Shown here: in pieces, positions 32,301 to 39,975 of the stretch
How positions within the stretch are numbered: position 1 is the first letter of the stretch
Layout of the letters: each line of letters begins with the position of its first letter
NCBI GenBank assembly: GCA_937907455.1
Contig: CALESQ010000115.1
Span: 1-45,743 of the forward strand
Reading direction: 5' to 3'
Length of the DNA: 45,743 nt
Source: an uncultured Caldilineales bacterium
Lineage (GTDB): Bacteria; Chloroflexota; Anaerolineae; JAAEKA01
The notes under the pieces: model-generated
Database searches by the model: none
What the model was told of the DNA's origin: nothing
Seen by the model: the letters and a program-made list of their open reading frames with translations, nothing else
Translations under genes and position numbers: made by a program

Positions 32301-33919
32301 ACATCAAAGCCGCTGAAAACAAGGTTGATGCTTTGCGTGCCGCTGGCCGAGGCCACCAGCGCGTCTGCGCGTTCGGTGGCAGCGAAATGGCCGTCGCGGT
32401 TGAAGTCAATCCAGCAGGCTGCGGTGGCAGGGCTGCCGGTGTTGTTGTGTACCGCCACACTCAGCGGCACTTCGCTGGAAAAGGGGGTGATCAGCGGCAG
32501 GCTGCTGATGCCGTCTTCATCGTTCAGCGCCTTGCTGAGATCGTCAGCCGTGGCGGCGCTGTTCTGCAGGGTGCCGTTGTCGCCGTCCGGCGCGTTGACG
32601 CCCAGCCACAAAGCGGACACCGCGGCGTGGCGCGGGCCATCGTCGCTTTCGCTGGTTTGATAGTCGCCTGATGTAGTGCCGGGAGCTATATCGGGGGCAT
32701 CGCCGTAGTCCACCGTGGCCTGAGCGCCGTAGAGGGTGGCATAGAGCGTATCGAGCTGAGGCATGCGCTCACCCGCGGGATAAGTGGGAATGTAGCCTTC
32801 GTGCAGCTCCCAGATCATCACACCGCCCAGGTTGTTCTCCAGTGTATAGGTGGCCTTGGCCGCACAACTGGCCTCATCGTTGAAGCTCCAGAACTGGTCG
32901 TTGGCCGAGCCGGCATTGTCGAAGCTAAGATAGGACATCTGCGTCACGCTGTCCCAATGGTAGTTGGCCGTCTGATAGATGTTCTGCATCATGTAGCTGT
33001 AGCTGAAGCGCGTCCACGAGGGATCGCTGGTGTAGCGATCCAGTGGCTTGGTAACGCCACCAGTAACCGGCACGCCGGAACCGCCCATCCAGCGGTAGGC
33101 ATCGAAGATTACCCCGACACCGATTTTGCCGGGGGCCACGCCCGCGTTCAGCATGGCCGTCACCTCGCCGTGGACCGAAGGCAGCAAGCCGCCACTGGGA
33201 AATGTGGCGCCGCCATCATACACTGCCGAATCGTGCCAGACCACCCATCCTGGGTAAGGGCCGGACAGATCGTAGGTCATCAGATTGATTTGGTCGAACT
33301 TGTCTTCGAGTTGGTTGAACACTGGTCCGGCGTAGCCGGTGGCGGCTACGGTTAACAGCGGCGGACCGCCCAGCAGCGGGCTGGTGCGGCTTTGCAGGGC
33401 GCTGTGCAGCTCCTCGATAAAGGCAACATAGTTCGGGTTTTGGCTTTGAATAGCCGATATCCACGGCGACATCACTGGCTCAAAGTCCATATCTATGCCG
33501 TCGTAGCCATACGTATCGAACAAAGCCAACAGATTGTTGATGATGGCAGTGCGCTGGGTCGCGGTGGAAATTGCTGGATAATAGCTGTCATACCAGCCGG
33601 CCAGCGTCAGGTTGATGGGCACCTGATTGGCGTGTGCCGCGGCCACCGCCGCAGCCATCTTGGTGGTTGTCACCGAGTTGTTGCTCCATTCAAACGACCC
33701 GTCGGCGTTGATCCCTAACCCTACGTGGTTGATCAGCGTGAGCTTGTCGTAGTCTTCTGCAGTCATAAAGGTGATTGCACCGCTGGCGGTCTGGCGATAG
33801 GTGGGTAAATAGCCGGCGATCCAGGGGCCGACCTGAGCTTGTGCGGGTGTGTTGTGCCCCAGCAGCAAGCCAGCCACTGCAATCAGGGCAATTAGGCTAT
33901 GTGAAAACAATGTGCGCAT
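29381..33919 (-). CDS. Secreted GH18 chitinase-like protein with GEVED and SdrD_B-like repeats
   Basis: A 1512-residue extracellular protein. A signal peptide (about 1-29, ending AQAQ) precedes a GH18 barrel (about 30-400) with the complete catalytic motif DGIDMDFE (residues 140-147). A linker leads to a GEVED-type domain (GEVEDYRL, near 590). Six SdrD_B/Cna-B-like modules follow, each opening with a pattern such as GNRIWLDENANGRQD, GDRVWIDSNGNGSQD or GNFVWRDQNDNALQD; the Asp/Asn-rich loops should bind calcium. A fibronectin III-like segment (VITWETVSELDNAGFNLYRS) precedes a proline-rich stretch, a hydrophobic segment and the basic tail RRSSAAKR, which looks like a surface-sorting signal. Probable substrates are chitin, peptidoglycan or other GlcNAc polymers. 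Confidence 0.88.
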   Translation of the reverse strand: MRTLFSHSLIALIAVAGLLLGHNTPAQAQVGPWIAGYLPTYRQTASGAITFMTAEDYDKLTLINHVGLGINADGSFEWSNNSVTTTKMAAAVAAAHANQVPINLTLAGWYDSYYPAISTATQRTAIINNLLALFDTYGYDGIDMDFEPVMSPWISAIQSQNPNYVAFIEELHSALQSRTSPLLGGPPLLTVAATGYAGPVFNQLEDKFDQINLMTYDLSGPYPGWVVWHDSAVYDGGATFPSGGLLPSVHGEVTAMLNAGVAPGKIGVGVIFDAYRWMGGSGVPVTGGVTKPLDRYTSDPSWTRFSYSYMMQNIYQTANYHWDSVTQMSYLSFDNAGSANDQFWSFNDEASCAAKATYTLENNLGGVMIWELHEGYIPTYPAGERMPQLDTLYATLYGAQATVDYGDAPDIAPGTTSGDYQTSESDDGPRHAAVSALWLGVNAPDGDNGTLQNSAATADDLSKALNDEDGISSLPLITPFSSEVPLSVAVHNNTGSPATAACWIDFNRDGHFAATERADALVASASGTQSINLVFSGFDVPVPGYTYLRCRVASAAAEVATASGAANSGEVEDYRLSISSGSAIGNRIWLDENANGRQDAAEPGLANVRVQLKNSSNQVIAVTVTDAAGGYLFNAVIAGSYYVQVDNASLPAGMIQTALSNPGGDLGNQSDAGWGYAVTIPAGAAVRNLTADFGYNTQPESDITGNTGLTAVGDRVWIDSNGNGSQDKDEVGASGVTVALYGDADGNAVYDTLLATAVTDRAGYYRFSGLPPAAYVLRVTNSASASHDVLNSAAFTASGDPDHFAASGSHNDSATTKAVLLSPGDLFSQVDFGYQPLPGAVGSIGGSLWFDANASATLAANNGEYNLSGITVTLLRDTNGDGSSDFNGADDVWGTADDEPVLATTTSDTNGAYHFSGLALNAAYIVWVNDSAAATLHWKPTYDPDGATPRQSAVLLSTAAPNAAAESFSFTPLAQTNATGLIGGVIWLDANNNSQQDTGELPLRNAAVSLLDSNSSLIDSITSDTQGRYNFGGLAAGTYTVLTTPPAGLSSSTDSRAPQQTLVVTIGNGEIALQAHVGLVGGGAIGNLIWQDWNGDGVAQAGEPGLAGLHVELYPDLDANGQLSLSELPIAGAVSAANGSYLLPGLALNQGSGYAAYMLVISDPEGVLNGMTHTVGVQGSNNTSQEMPYQVFLAPEAPSYLAADFGYGLKYASLGNFVWRDQNDNALQDANEPGLNGVLVTLQVAYPDGTVISARTLSGDDPATPAVEKGWYSFGNLLLDENILAAGTQDPMATDLPLHTLAAAAPLNYMPVTAGGADGDESTEPLTDSNLQSGTIALPLIGQNSLTQQNASAEAPVASYDFGFKADPLAVTLADFAATSAADQIVITWETVSELDNAGFNLYRSITPAGPQGLLAALPSQAAGGSQGAHYRFADRTITAGQSYWYWLEDVALDGTTTLHGPVSAVAQAPSAVTLRGLAAGSPMPVTAWPWVVASAATALAAAARRSSAAKR

Positions 33920-33955
33920 GCTCGGATCGCTCCTTCTGAAATGAAATCAGAATGG

Positions 33956-33984
33956 ATTGTAGCGCTATCTGCTCAGAATGACAA
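33956..33984 (-). promoter_or_regulatory. Promoter of the GH18 gene
   Basis: TTGTCA (33979-33984) and TACAAT (33956-33961) on the minus strand are spaced by 17 bp, each differing from consensus at one position. AAGGAG precedes the ATG at 33917-33919. It is divergent from the def promoter about 100 bp away. Confidence 0.7.
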
Positions 33985-34037
33985 AACAAACCAAGAAAAC
34001 GCAGCGCTTTTACGCTATGTACTGTCGTGGATAAAGA

Positions 34038-34066
34038 TTGCCCTTCTGCGCCACTGCCGGTATAAT
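34038..34066 (+). promoter_or_regulatory. Promoter of def-tag
   Basis: TTGCCC (34038-34043) and a perfect TATAAT (34061-34066) are separated by 17 bp, 41 nt upstream of the def ATG. The ORF extension upstream of 34107 would cover this promoter, which supports the shorter start. Confidence 0.65.
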
Positions 34067-34106
34067 TCTTCTCAACCATCAACCTTTTGTTTTGCAGAGA
34101 AACGTT

Positions 34107-34661
34107 ATGACCAAACTGGATATTAAATTGATCGGCGACGACGTGCTGCGGCGCGAGGCGCGCAAAGTAAAGCGATTCGACAAGATGTTGCACAAGCTGC
34201 TGGACGACATGGTGCAGACCATGCGCGAGGCTCCCGGCATTGGTCTGGCTGCACCACAAATCGGCCTGGCCGAGCGCATCATTGTGGTAGAGCTGCCTCA
34301 GGATGACGAGGACCCGCAAAGCGGCAAGCTGTACGAGTTCATCAATCCCGAAATTGTCTTTGAAAGCGCGGAAGAGGTCGAAGGCGAAGAAGGCTGCCTG
34401 TCTATTCCCAACATCGTGGGTGATGTCTGGCGTGCCCAGCATGTGGTCGTGAAAGGGCAGGATCGCCACGGCAAACCGCAAAAACTAGAAGCGCACGAAT
34501 GGTTGGCGCGGGCTTTTCAGCACGAAATTGATCACCTGAACGGCGTGCTGTTTATTGATCGGGTAGAAGGCCCCCAGGCGTTGCGCCGACTGGTGAAACA
34601 GCGTGACGAAAACGGCGAGGAATACATCGCTGCCGTGCCCATCGCCGGTGTCGCGCCGTGA
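34107..34661 (+). CDS. def: Peptide deformylase
   Basis: A 184-residue metalloenzyme removing the N-formyl group from nascent proteins. All three motifs are present: GIGLAAPQIG (about residues 46-55), EEGCLSIP with the metal-ligating cysteine (about 98), and FQHEIDHLNGVLFID with HExxH (about 140). The ATG at 34107 follows a weak AGAGA. The stop overlaps the tag GTG start by 4 nt, so the two are translationally coupled. Confidence 0.95.
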   Translation: MTKLDIKLIGDDVLRREARKVKRFDKMLHKLLDDMVQTMREAPGIGLAAPQIGLAERIIVVELPQDDEDPQSGKLYEFINPEIVFESAEEVEGEEGCLSIPNIVGDVWRAQHVVVKGQDRHGKPQKLEAHEWLARAFQHEIDHLNGVLFIDRVEGPQALRRLVKQRDENGEEYIAAVPIAGVAP

Positions 34662-35230
34662 CCGTGCGTTGCGCATGGGCCGGATCTGATCCGCTCTACA
34701 TTGCCTACCACGATGAGGAATGGGGCACGCCGATACACGATGATCGGCTACTTTTTGAGTTTTTGATTTTGGAAGGCGCACAGGCAGGCCTGAGTTGGTT
34801 TACCATCCTAAAAAAGCGCCCTGCCTATCGCGTCGCCTTTGCTGGCTTTGACCCGGCGCGGGTGGCCGCTTATGACGAGGCCGATGTTGCTCGCTTGCTG
34901 GCCGATGTCGGGATTGTGCGTAACCGCGCTAAAATCGTTTCGGCCATCAGCAATGCCCAGGCATTTCTGGCGGTGCAACAGGACTTTGGCAGCTTTGATG
35001 CCTATATTTGGCAGTTTGTGGGGGGCCGGGTCAAGCAGAATAGCTGGCGAAGCCTCTCCGAAATACCCGCAAGCACGCCCGAATCCGAGGCTATGAGCAA
35101 AGACCTTCGGAAACGCGGCTTCAACTTCGTCGGCCCGACGATCTGCTATGCTTTCATGCAGGCAGTTGGCATGGTCAACGACCACATTACCAGTTGCTTG
35201 CGCTACCCGCTGGTCAGCCAGGTAGCCTAG
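34658..35230 (+). CDS. tag: DNA-3-methyladenine glycosylase I
   Basis: A 190-residue helix-hairpin-helix base-excision enzyme removing 3-methyladenine. RCAWAGSDPLYIAYHDEEWG at the start and DHITSCLRY at the end supply Cys5, His18, His176 and Cys180, which match the zinc-snap residues of E. coli Tag; EGAQAGLSW and the FVGPTICYAFMQAVGMVNDH region are also typical. Start is GTG overlapping the def stop. Its last 4 bases overlap the convergent comEC end. Confidence 0.94.
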   Translation: MTVRCAWAGSDPLYIAYHDEEWGTPIHDDRLLFEFLILEGAQAGLSWFTILKKRPAYRVAFAGFDPARVAAYDEADVARLLADVGIVRNRAKIVSAISNAQAFLAVQQDFGSFDAYIWQFVGGRVKQNSWRSLSEIPASTPESEAMSKDLRKRGFNFVGPTICYAFMQAVGMVNDHITSCLRYPLVSQVA

Positions 35231-37716
35231 CGCCCCAGCCACACCGTGTGGCCGTCACTCACCAGCTCCACCGCACCGGCGAGATCGGTGCGATGCCAGC
35301 CATCTTCGCCCACCTGCATCAGCCAGGTGGTTTCCACCGGCCCGGCGAGGGTGCGAAAGCGGTCATCGGCCTGCACAAACACCACGGCGTGCGTTGGCTG
35401 TGCCGCGGCCAGCAATGCCGTGCTGAGGCCCTCGGCGCGGCCGGCCTGGGCCAGCTTCACCACCGTGGCGGGGGCAATCAGTCCGCTGGCAGCCCATTGA
35501 TCTTGCATAGCGGCGGGGGTGTCGCCCAACAGCAAAAAGCTGGTTTCGCCCCAGCTTAAGCGCAGCACTACCGAATTGGGCGCGGGATTCAGTTCGCCAT
35601 CGCGTCCCAGCACCGGCTCGGCCGGGGGGGCCAGCACATCCAGGGCAATGCCGTGACCCAGCAACAGGCGCGTGCCTGCTTCAGCCGCGGTCACCGGCAC
35701 TGCGGCGGCACGCAGTTCGCGCAGCCAGCTTTCGTAGTTTGCCGAGGGGTAGGGAAAAGGCGCCTGCATCACCCGCTGCACGCGGTAGCGCCCGGTAAGG
35801 CCCACCAGCCCGCCGCTGCGCTCATCTGCGCTGTGAGTCAGCACCACCAGTTCCAGATCGCGGTCGTAGAAGGGAATGTGTCGTCCCAGCGCGCTGTGCA
35901 GCGCTGTGGGGCTGTAGCCGCCATCCACCAGCACCTGCTGCCCGTCAGGGGTGACGATCAACACAGCTTCGCCGCGCGTCTGACCATCACCCAGAAACCA
36001 GACATGCAGCAGGCCATCAGGCTGGCTGCGCCACACCAACGCCAGCAACAAACTGCCCACCAGCAGGGCACTGGTCAGCAACCCGGCCAGACGTGAGCTG
36101 CCCAGCACGCCGCGCAGGCGGTGCAGGCGGTTGCCCAGCAGCGGCAACCGCGGCTTGCCGGACAGCGCCAGCGCGGCGATCAAGGCAAAGCTGCCCCACA
36201 GGCCGATGACACCGCTATGCAGCGCGGTGGCGGCAAAGGGCAGCCGCGCCAGCAGTTGCACCACGGCCACCGTCCAGTGCAGGCAAAGCCAGGGGATCAG
36301 GGCTACGGCGCGCGCCCCTTGCCACATCACACCTCCCACCACAGGCAGATGATCGGCGACCAGCCCCGTTAGCACTGCCGCGCCGCCCCAAATCATCACC
36401 GATGGCTGCACCGGCAGCACCAGCAAATTGGTCAGCGGCGACACCAACGAAATACGGCCAAAATAATAGGCCATCAGCGGCAGGGTGAGAATGGTGGCCG
36501 CCAGCGTAACGATCAACGCGTCGTTGACAAAGGGGATGAGCCAACGCGCCGCGGCAGCAGGCAGGCGAGGTGTCGCCGCGGCCTCGAAACGCGTGGTCAT
36601 GGGCGTGGCGAAAAGGATCAGGCTGAGGGTAGCCATGAAGCTGAGCTGAAAGCCTACATCCCACAAGGTCAGCGGGTTGAGCGCAGTCATGGCTGCACCT
36701 GCAACAAACAGCGACACCGCCGCGGTACTCTGGCGCTGTAGATAGGCCGCCCACACCACCAAAATGCCCATCAGCCCGGCGCGCAGCACGGCGGCATCAG
36801 CACCTACCAGCAGCACGTAGAGCACAATGCCCATCACTACCGGCGCAAAGGCGCGCTTTTGCCCTACCACGCGCCCCAGCAGGGCAGTCATGATGCGGGC
36901 GATAATTGAGATATTAAAGCCAGAAATGACAATGATATGACTTGTGCCAGTGCGATTGAACTGATCATAGAGTGCAGGATCAATGCCGCTTTCCACTCCC
37001 AGTAAAATACCGGTGAGCAGCGCGGCCTCCGGCTCGGGCAGCAGGCGGGCGATGATCTGCTGGCTGGCCGAGCGCACGCCGTAGAGCACGCGCCAGAAGC
37101 GCGCCCCGGCATTGTGTTGCAACAGGGTGACTTCTGGTTGCTGCACCATGCTGTGTACCCCGCGCCGCGCCAGATACTCGCGGTAGTCGAAGCCGCTGAA
37201 CACCGGTGGCGCTTCCAGGCGGCCGTACACGCGAAGGCGGTCGCCCTGCTGTACACCCGGCGCGGCGGGCACCGTGAGCAGCACCGCGCCTTGCACGGCC
37301 TGTGTTTCACCGCGGCGCAGCAGCGTGTCTGCCTCTACACGTACCCGCAGGCGCGTGTCGCGCGGTTCTGGCGGTTGCTGCACCACGCCGCTGAGCGTCA
37401 CCCAGGCGGGTTGCTCTAATGAGCCGTTGTAGAAGGCCACATCATGCGGTCCCCAGCAGGGCGTGAACGGCGCCAGTTGGTAGCGCGCGGCTCCCAGCAG
37501 CGCGGCCAGCAAGCACGCTACGGCCAGCTTGCCGCGTGTCGCGCGCTGCTGGGGTGACAGGCGTCGTGCGCCCAGCCACAGCAGCATCAGCGCGCCCAGC
37601 GCGCCGCCCCATGCCAGCATCGTCGGCCGGGTGCAATGAATCCAACCGGCATCCCAGGCCCAGCGTGCCAGCCAAATGCCCATAGCCCATGCTGCTGCCA
37701 GGTAGACAAGCGTCAT
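35227..37716 (-). CDS. comEC: ComEC/Rec2-family DNA-uptake channel protein
   Basis: An 829-residue inner-membrane protein. N-terminal membrane segments and an OB-like DUF4131 region (about 80-200) precede the polytopic Competence domain (about 230-500), with GVESGIDPALYDQFNRTGTSHIIVISGFNISIIARI as its landmark (split here only by description). A C-terminal metallo-beta-lactamase-like domain follows (about 560-820). In that domain the expected HxHxDH is replaced by HSADER, although LLLGDTP remains. The channel is therefore probably functional while the nuclease-like domain may be inactive. No comEA or pilus genes are near. Confidence 0.87.
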   Translation of the reverse strand: MTLVYLAAAWAMGIWLARWAWDAGWIHCTRPTMLAWGGALGALMLLWLGARRLSPQQRATRGKLAVACLLAALLGAARYQLAPFTPCWGPHDVAFYNGSLEQPAWVTLSGVVQQPPEPRDTRLRVRVEADTLLRRGETQAVQGAVLLTVPAAPGVQQGDRLRVYGRLEAPPVFSGFDYREYLARRGVHSMVQQPEVTLLQHNAGARFWRVLYGVRSASQQIIARLLPEPEAALLTGILLGVESGIDPALYDQFNRTGTSHIIVISGFNISIIARIMTALLGRVVGQKRAFAPVVMGIVLYVLLVGADAAVLRAGLMGILVVWAAYLQRQSTAAVSLFVAGAAMTALNPLTLWDVGFQLSFMATLSLILFATPMTTRFEAAATPRLPAAAARWLIPFVNDALIVTLAATILTLPLMAYYFGRISLVSPLTNLLVLPVQPSVMIWGGAAVLTGLVADHLPVVGGVMWQGARAVALIPWLCLHWTVAVVQLLARLPFAATALHSGVIGLWGSFALIAALALSGKPRLPLLGNRLHRLRGVLGSSRLAGLLTSALLVGSLLLALVWRSQPDGLLHVWFLGDGQTRGEAVLIVTPDGQQVLVDGGYSPTALHSALGRHIPFYDRDLELVVLTHSADERSGGLVGLTGRYRVQRVMQAPFPYPSANYESWLRELRAAAVPVTAAEAGTRLLLGHGIALDVLAPPAEPVLGRDGELNPAPNSVVLRLSWGETSFLLLGDTPAAMQDQWAASGLIAPATVVKLAQAGRAEGLSTALLAAAQPTHAVVFVQADDRFRTLAGPVETTWLMQVGEDGWHRTDLAGAVELVSDGHTVWLGR

Positions 37717-37855
37717 GTTTTACCCTCGCTATTCCCTGTCCCGAAAACCGCTATTGACTGGCCCTTTGCCAGCGTCTGCAATTTCCAGCCGATCCAGCCC
37801 ACAGTTCGCCGCTGAACGCGGGCGCGCGTCCAGCGTATGAATGGCTATCTTGCGC

Positions 37856-38746
37856 TCAGGCGCGTTTTTGCCAGTAGCGCAACAAGCCCTGTACACACAT
37901 GGTTGAAGGCACAATCAGCTCGAAGCGTTCGGCTGCGGCTTGATCCGCGCCGTCGGCTGCGGCACGGCCTGCTGCCCACTCGGTGAACGCGCTGATGATC
38001 TCGGCGCTGTCCTGACCATCGGCGCGACGCACATCTACAAACGCGGCGGCGGCCAGCAGTGTTTCCTCTACGCAGCGCAGGTGAGCAGTGCTGTCGCCGG
38101 TTACTGCGCCAAAATGGGTGGGATAAAGCTGCATCGGCCGCGCCTCAATCAGCCTGGCAAGGCTGGCTTGCCAGGCTTCCACGTCAATTTCCGGTGGAGG
38201 CGTGGGGACGCGCACATGGTTCAACGCCGGGAAGCTCACTCCGGCCACATCGCCGGTGAAACAAGCCTCATCCAGCAAATAGGCCATGTGATGCCAGGCA
38301 TGGCCCGGTGTATTCAGGGCGCGCACCCGCTCACCGGCCACGCGTACCGTGTCACCATCCTGCAAGGCGTGGATTTGTTGTGCGGGCACGGCAACTGTCT
38401 TGCCCCATAGCTGATCCATGGCATCGCCGTAGATGCGCTGGGCCGACCCCAGCAGCTTGCTTGGATCGGCCAGATGCGGCGCGCCCACGGCGTGAACGTG
38501 TACTGTTGCCCCGCTTTCGCGCGCCAGCCATCCTGCCGCGCCGGCATGATCCAGATGGATATGGGTGAGCAGAATATCGCGAATCTCGCTCACTTCGATG
38601 CCTAAGGCGCGGAGACCCGCCTTGAGCGCCGGGTAGCACGAGGCTGGGCCGGTTTCCACCAGTGCAACGCCGTGCGGGCCGCGCAGCACATAGGCGGCAA
38701 TCACCTGGGGTTGTCCCTGAAAGTGCAGATCAATGGTTGCGATCAT
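37856..38746 (-). CDS. Metallo-beta-lactamase-fold hydrolase
   Basis: A 296-residue MBL-fold enzyme with a complete dinuclear metal site: THIHLDHAG (about residues 60-68), NTPGHAWHHMAY (about 145), FTGDVAG (about 165) and YPTHFG (about 210). The fold resembles glyoxalase II and lactonase-like hydrolases, but the substrate cannot be inferred. ATG at 38744-38746 follows AGGAG. A TATAAT on the minus strand at 38767-38772 may be its -10. It is divergent from the PurM/HypE-like gene. The 139 bp between it and comEC holds nothing I can recognise. Confidence 0.85.
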   Translation of the reverse strand: MIATIDLHFQGQPQVIAAYVLRGPHGVALVETGPASCYPALKAGLRALGIEVSEIRDILLTHIHLDHAGAAGWLARESGATVHVHAVGAPHLADPSKLLGSAQRIYGDAMDQLWGKTVAVPAQQIHALQDGDTVRVAGERVRALNTPGHAWHHMAYLLDEACFTGDVAGVSFPALNHVRVPTPPPEIDVEAWQASLARLIEARPMQLYPTHFGAVTGDSTAHLRCVEETLLAAAAFVDVRRADGQDSAEIISAFTEWAAGRAAADGADQAAAERFELIVPSTMCVQGLLRYWQKRA

Positions 38747-38766
38747 GGCGTGGACTCCTTGCTGCT

Positions 38767-38830
38767 ATTATACGTCGGACGCTTGTCAGACTGAAATGAG
38801 GTTGACAGGGGTGCGGCCTGTGTTTATACT
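38767..38830. promoter_or_regulatory. Divergent promoters for the MBL and PurM/HypE-like genes
   Basis: On the plus strand TTGACA (38802-38807) and TATACT (38825-38830) are spaced by 17 bp and drive the PurM/HypE-like gene. On the minus strand a perfect TATAAT (38767-38772) with a weak TTCAGT 17 bp upstream points to the MBL gene. The two promoters are back to back within about 65 bp. Confidence 0.7.
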
Positions 38831-38897
38831 GGGCAGGCGGCATGATGAAGCCGGCTGCGCCGCCGCCGCAGCGCTTGTCACAGAACAAGGGATACCC

Positions 38898-39923
38898 ATG
38901 ACCTGGCATAACCTGCTGCCCGCGGGCAAATTACCCAATGCGGTATTGGATCAGTTGTTGCACGGGCTGACGCGCCCTGACCCGCGCCTGTTGGTGGGGC
39001 CACAGGTGGGCGTAGATGCCGCAGTGATTGACTTTGGTGCTACCTGTCTGGTGGCAAAAACCGATCCCATCACCTTTGCCACAGATGCCATCGGCTGGTA
39101 TGCAGTCAACGTCAACGCCAATGATATTGCCGTGATGGGTGCTACTCCCCGCTGGTTCATGGCGACGGTTTTGCTGCCTGTGGGCCAGGCAACTCCGGCG
39201 TTGGCTCAGAGCATTTTTGAGCAGATCGGCGCGGCTTGCGCGGCGTTGCAGGTGACGCCGGCAGGCGGTCATACCGAGATCACCACCGGATTGGATCGGC
39301 CCATTGTGGCGGGCGTGATGCTGGGCGAAACCACGCGCGAGCGGCTGCTCAGCGCGGCCGGTGTGCAGCCCGGTGATGATCTGGTGCTGATTGGCAGCGT
39401 GCCCATCGAGGGCACAGCCTTGATCGCCCGTGAAAAAGCAGCGGAACTGGCGGCGCGCGGCCTGGATGCTGAATTGGTGCGTCGTGCCCAGGGCTTTTTG
39501 CATCAGCCGGGCATCAGCGTGGTAGGCGCGGCGCATCTGGCAGCCCAGGCTGTGCCTTTGCACGCGCTGCACGATCCCACCGAGGGCGGACTGGCTACCG
39601 GTATTTGGGAGATGGCGCGGGCTGCGGGTGTGGGCATGGCAGTGGATTTTGATGCGGTAGCCATTGCACCTGAAAGCGCTGCGCTCTGCGCCGCTTTTGA
39701 TCTGGACCCGCTGGGGGTGATCGCCTCAGGCGCGTTGCTGGCCGCCTGCGCGGCAGAGGACACGGCCGCGCTGCTGAAGGCGTGCCGTGCTGCCGACCTG
39801 CCCGCGGCGCGTATTGGCCGGGCCGGTGAACGCGGCGGAGCTTTGCAGGCTCGCCGCGGCGGACAGCCCATTGCCTACCCCCATTTTGCTGTGGATGAGA
39901 TTGCGCGGCTGTTTGCAGTATAA
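38898..39923 (+). CDS. PurM/HypE-like AIR-synthase-related protein
   Basis: A 341-residue member of the AIR synthase (PurM/SelD/HypE/ThiL) superfamily. GPQVGVDAAVIDFG, AVNVNANDIAVMGATPRWF (glycine-rich ATP site) and AGGHTEITTGL match HypE-like proteins, as does HALHDPTEGGLATGIWEMA. The C-terminus ends ARLFAV and lacks the PRxC carbamoyl-acceptor cysteine of true HypE, and no hyp genes are near, so its small-molecule substrate is unknown. The ATG at 38898 has AAGG at good spacing. The longer frame from 38733 would cross its own promoter and is rejected. Confidence 0.82.
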   Translation: MTWHNLLPAGKLPNAVLDQLLHGLTRPDPRLLVGPQVGVDAAVIDFGATCLVAKTDPITFATDAIGWYAVNVNANDIAVMGATPRWFMATVLLPVGQATPALAQSIFEQIGAACAALQVTPAGGHTEITTGLDRPIVAGVMLGETTRERLLSAAGVQPGDDLVLIGSVPIEGTALIAREKAAELAARGLDAELVRRAQGFLHQPGISVVGAAHLAAQAVPLHALHDPTEGGLATGIWEMARAAGVGMAVDFDAVAIAPESAALCAAFDLDPLGVIASGALLAACAAEDTAALLKACRAADLPAARIGRAGERGGALQARRGGQPIAYPHFAVDEIARLFAV

Positions 39924-39958
39924 AGAAGAGACGTACTGGTATGGGCACGTCTCTTCTT
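39923..39958. terminator. Bidirectional terminator between convergent genes
   Basis: AAGAAGAGACGT (39923-39934) and ACGTCTCTTCTT (39947-39958) form a perfect 12-bp stem with A-rich and T-rich outer ends. It fills the 52-bp gap between the PurM-like gene (plus) and the cytidylate-kinase-like gene (minus) and starts on the last base of the former's stop codon. Confidence 0.8.
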
Positions 39959-39975
39959 GCGGTCGCAAAGCCGTT

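Noticed and set aside
33967..33985. A second copy of the MITE-like repeat end (GCTCAGAATGACA) upstream of the GH18 gene
   Set aside because: No partner arm is found, and the sequence is fully explained as the -35 region and spacer of a good minus-strand promoter.
37729..37914. Small 61-residue minus-strand ORF between comEC and the MBL gene
   Set aside because: It overlaps the end of the MBL gene in another frame, has no ribosome site and no recognisable domain.
38733..38897. N-terminal extension of the PurM/HypE-like protein
   Set aside because: The extension crosses a near-perfect promoter and the divergent gene's start; the ATG at 38898 has a ribosome binding site.
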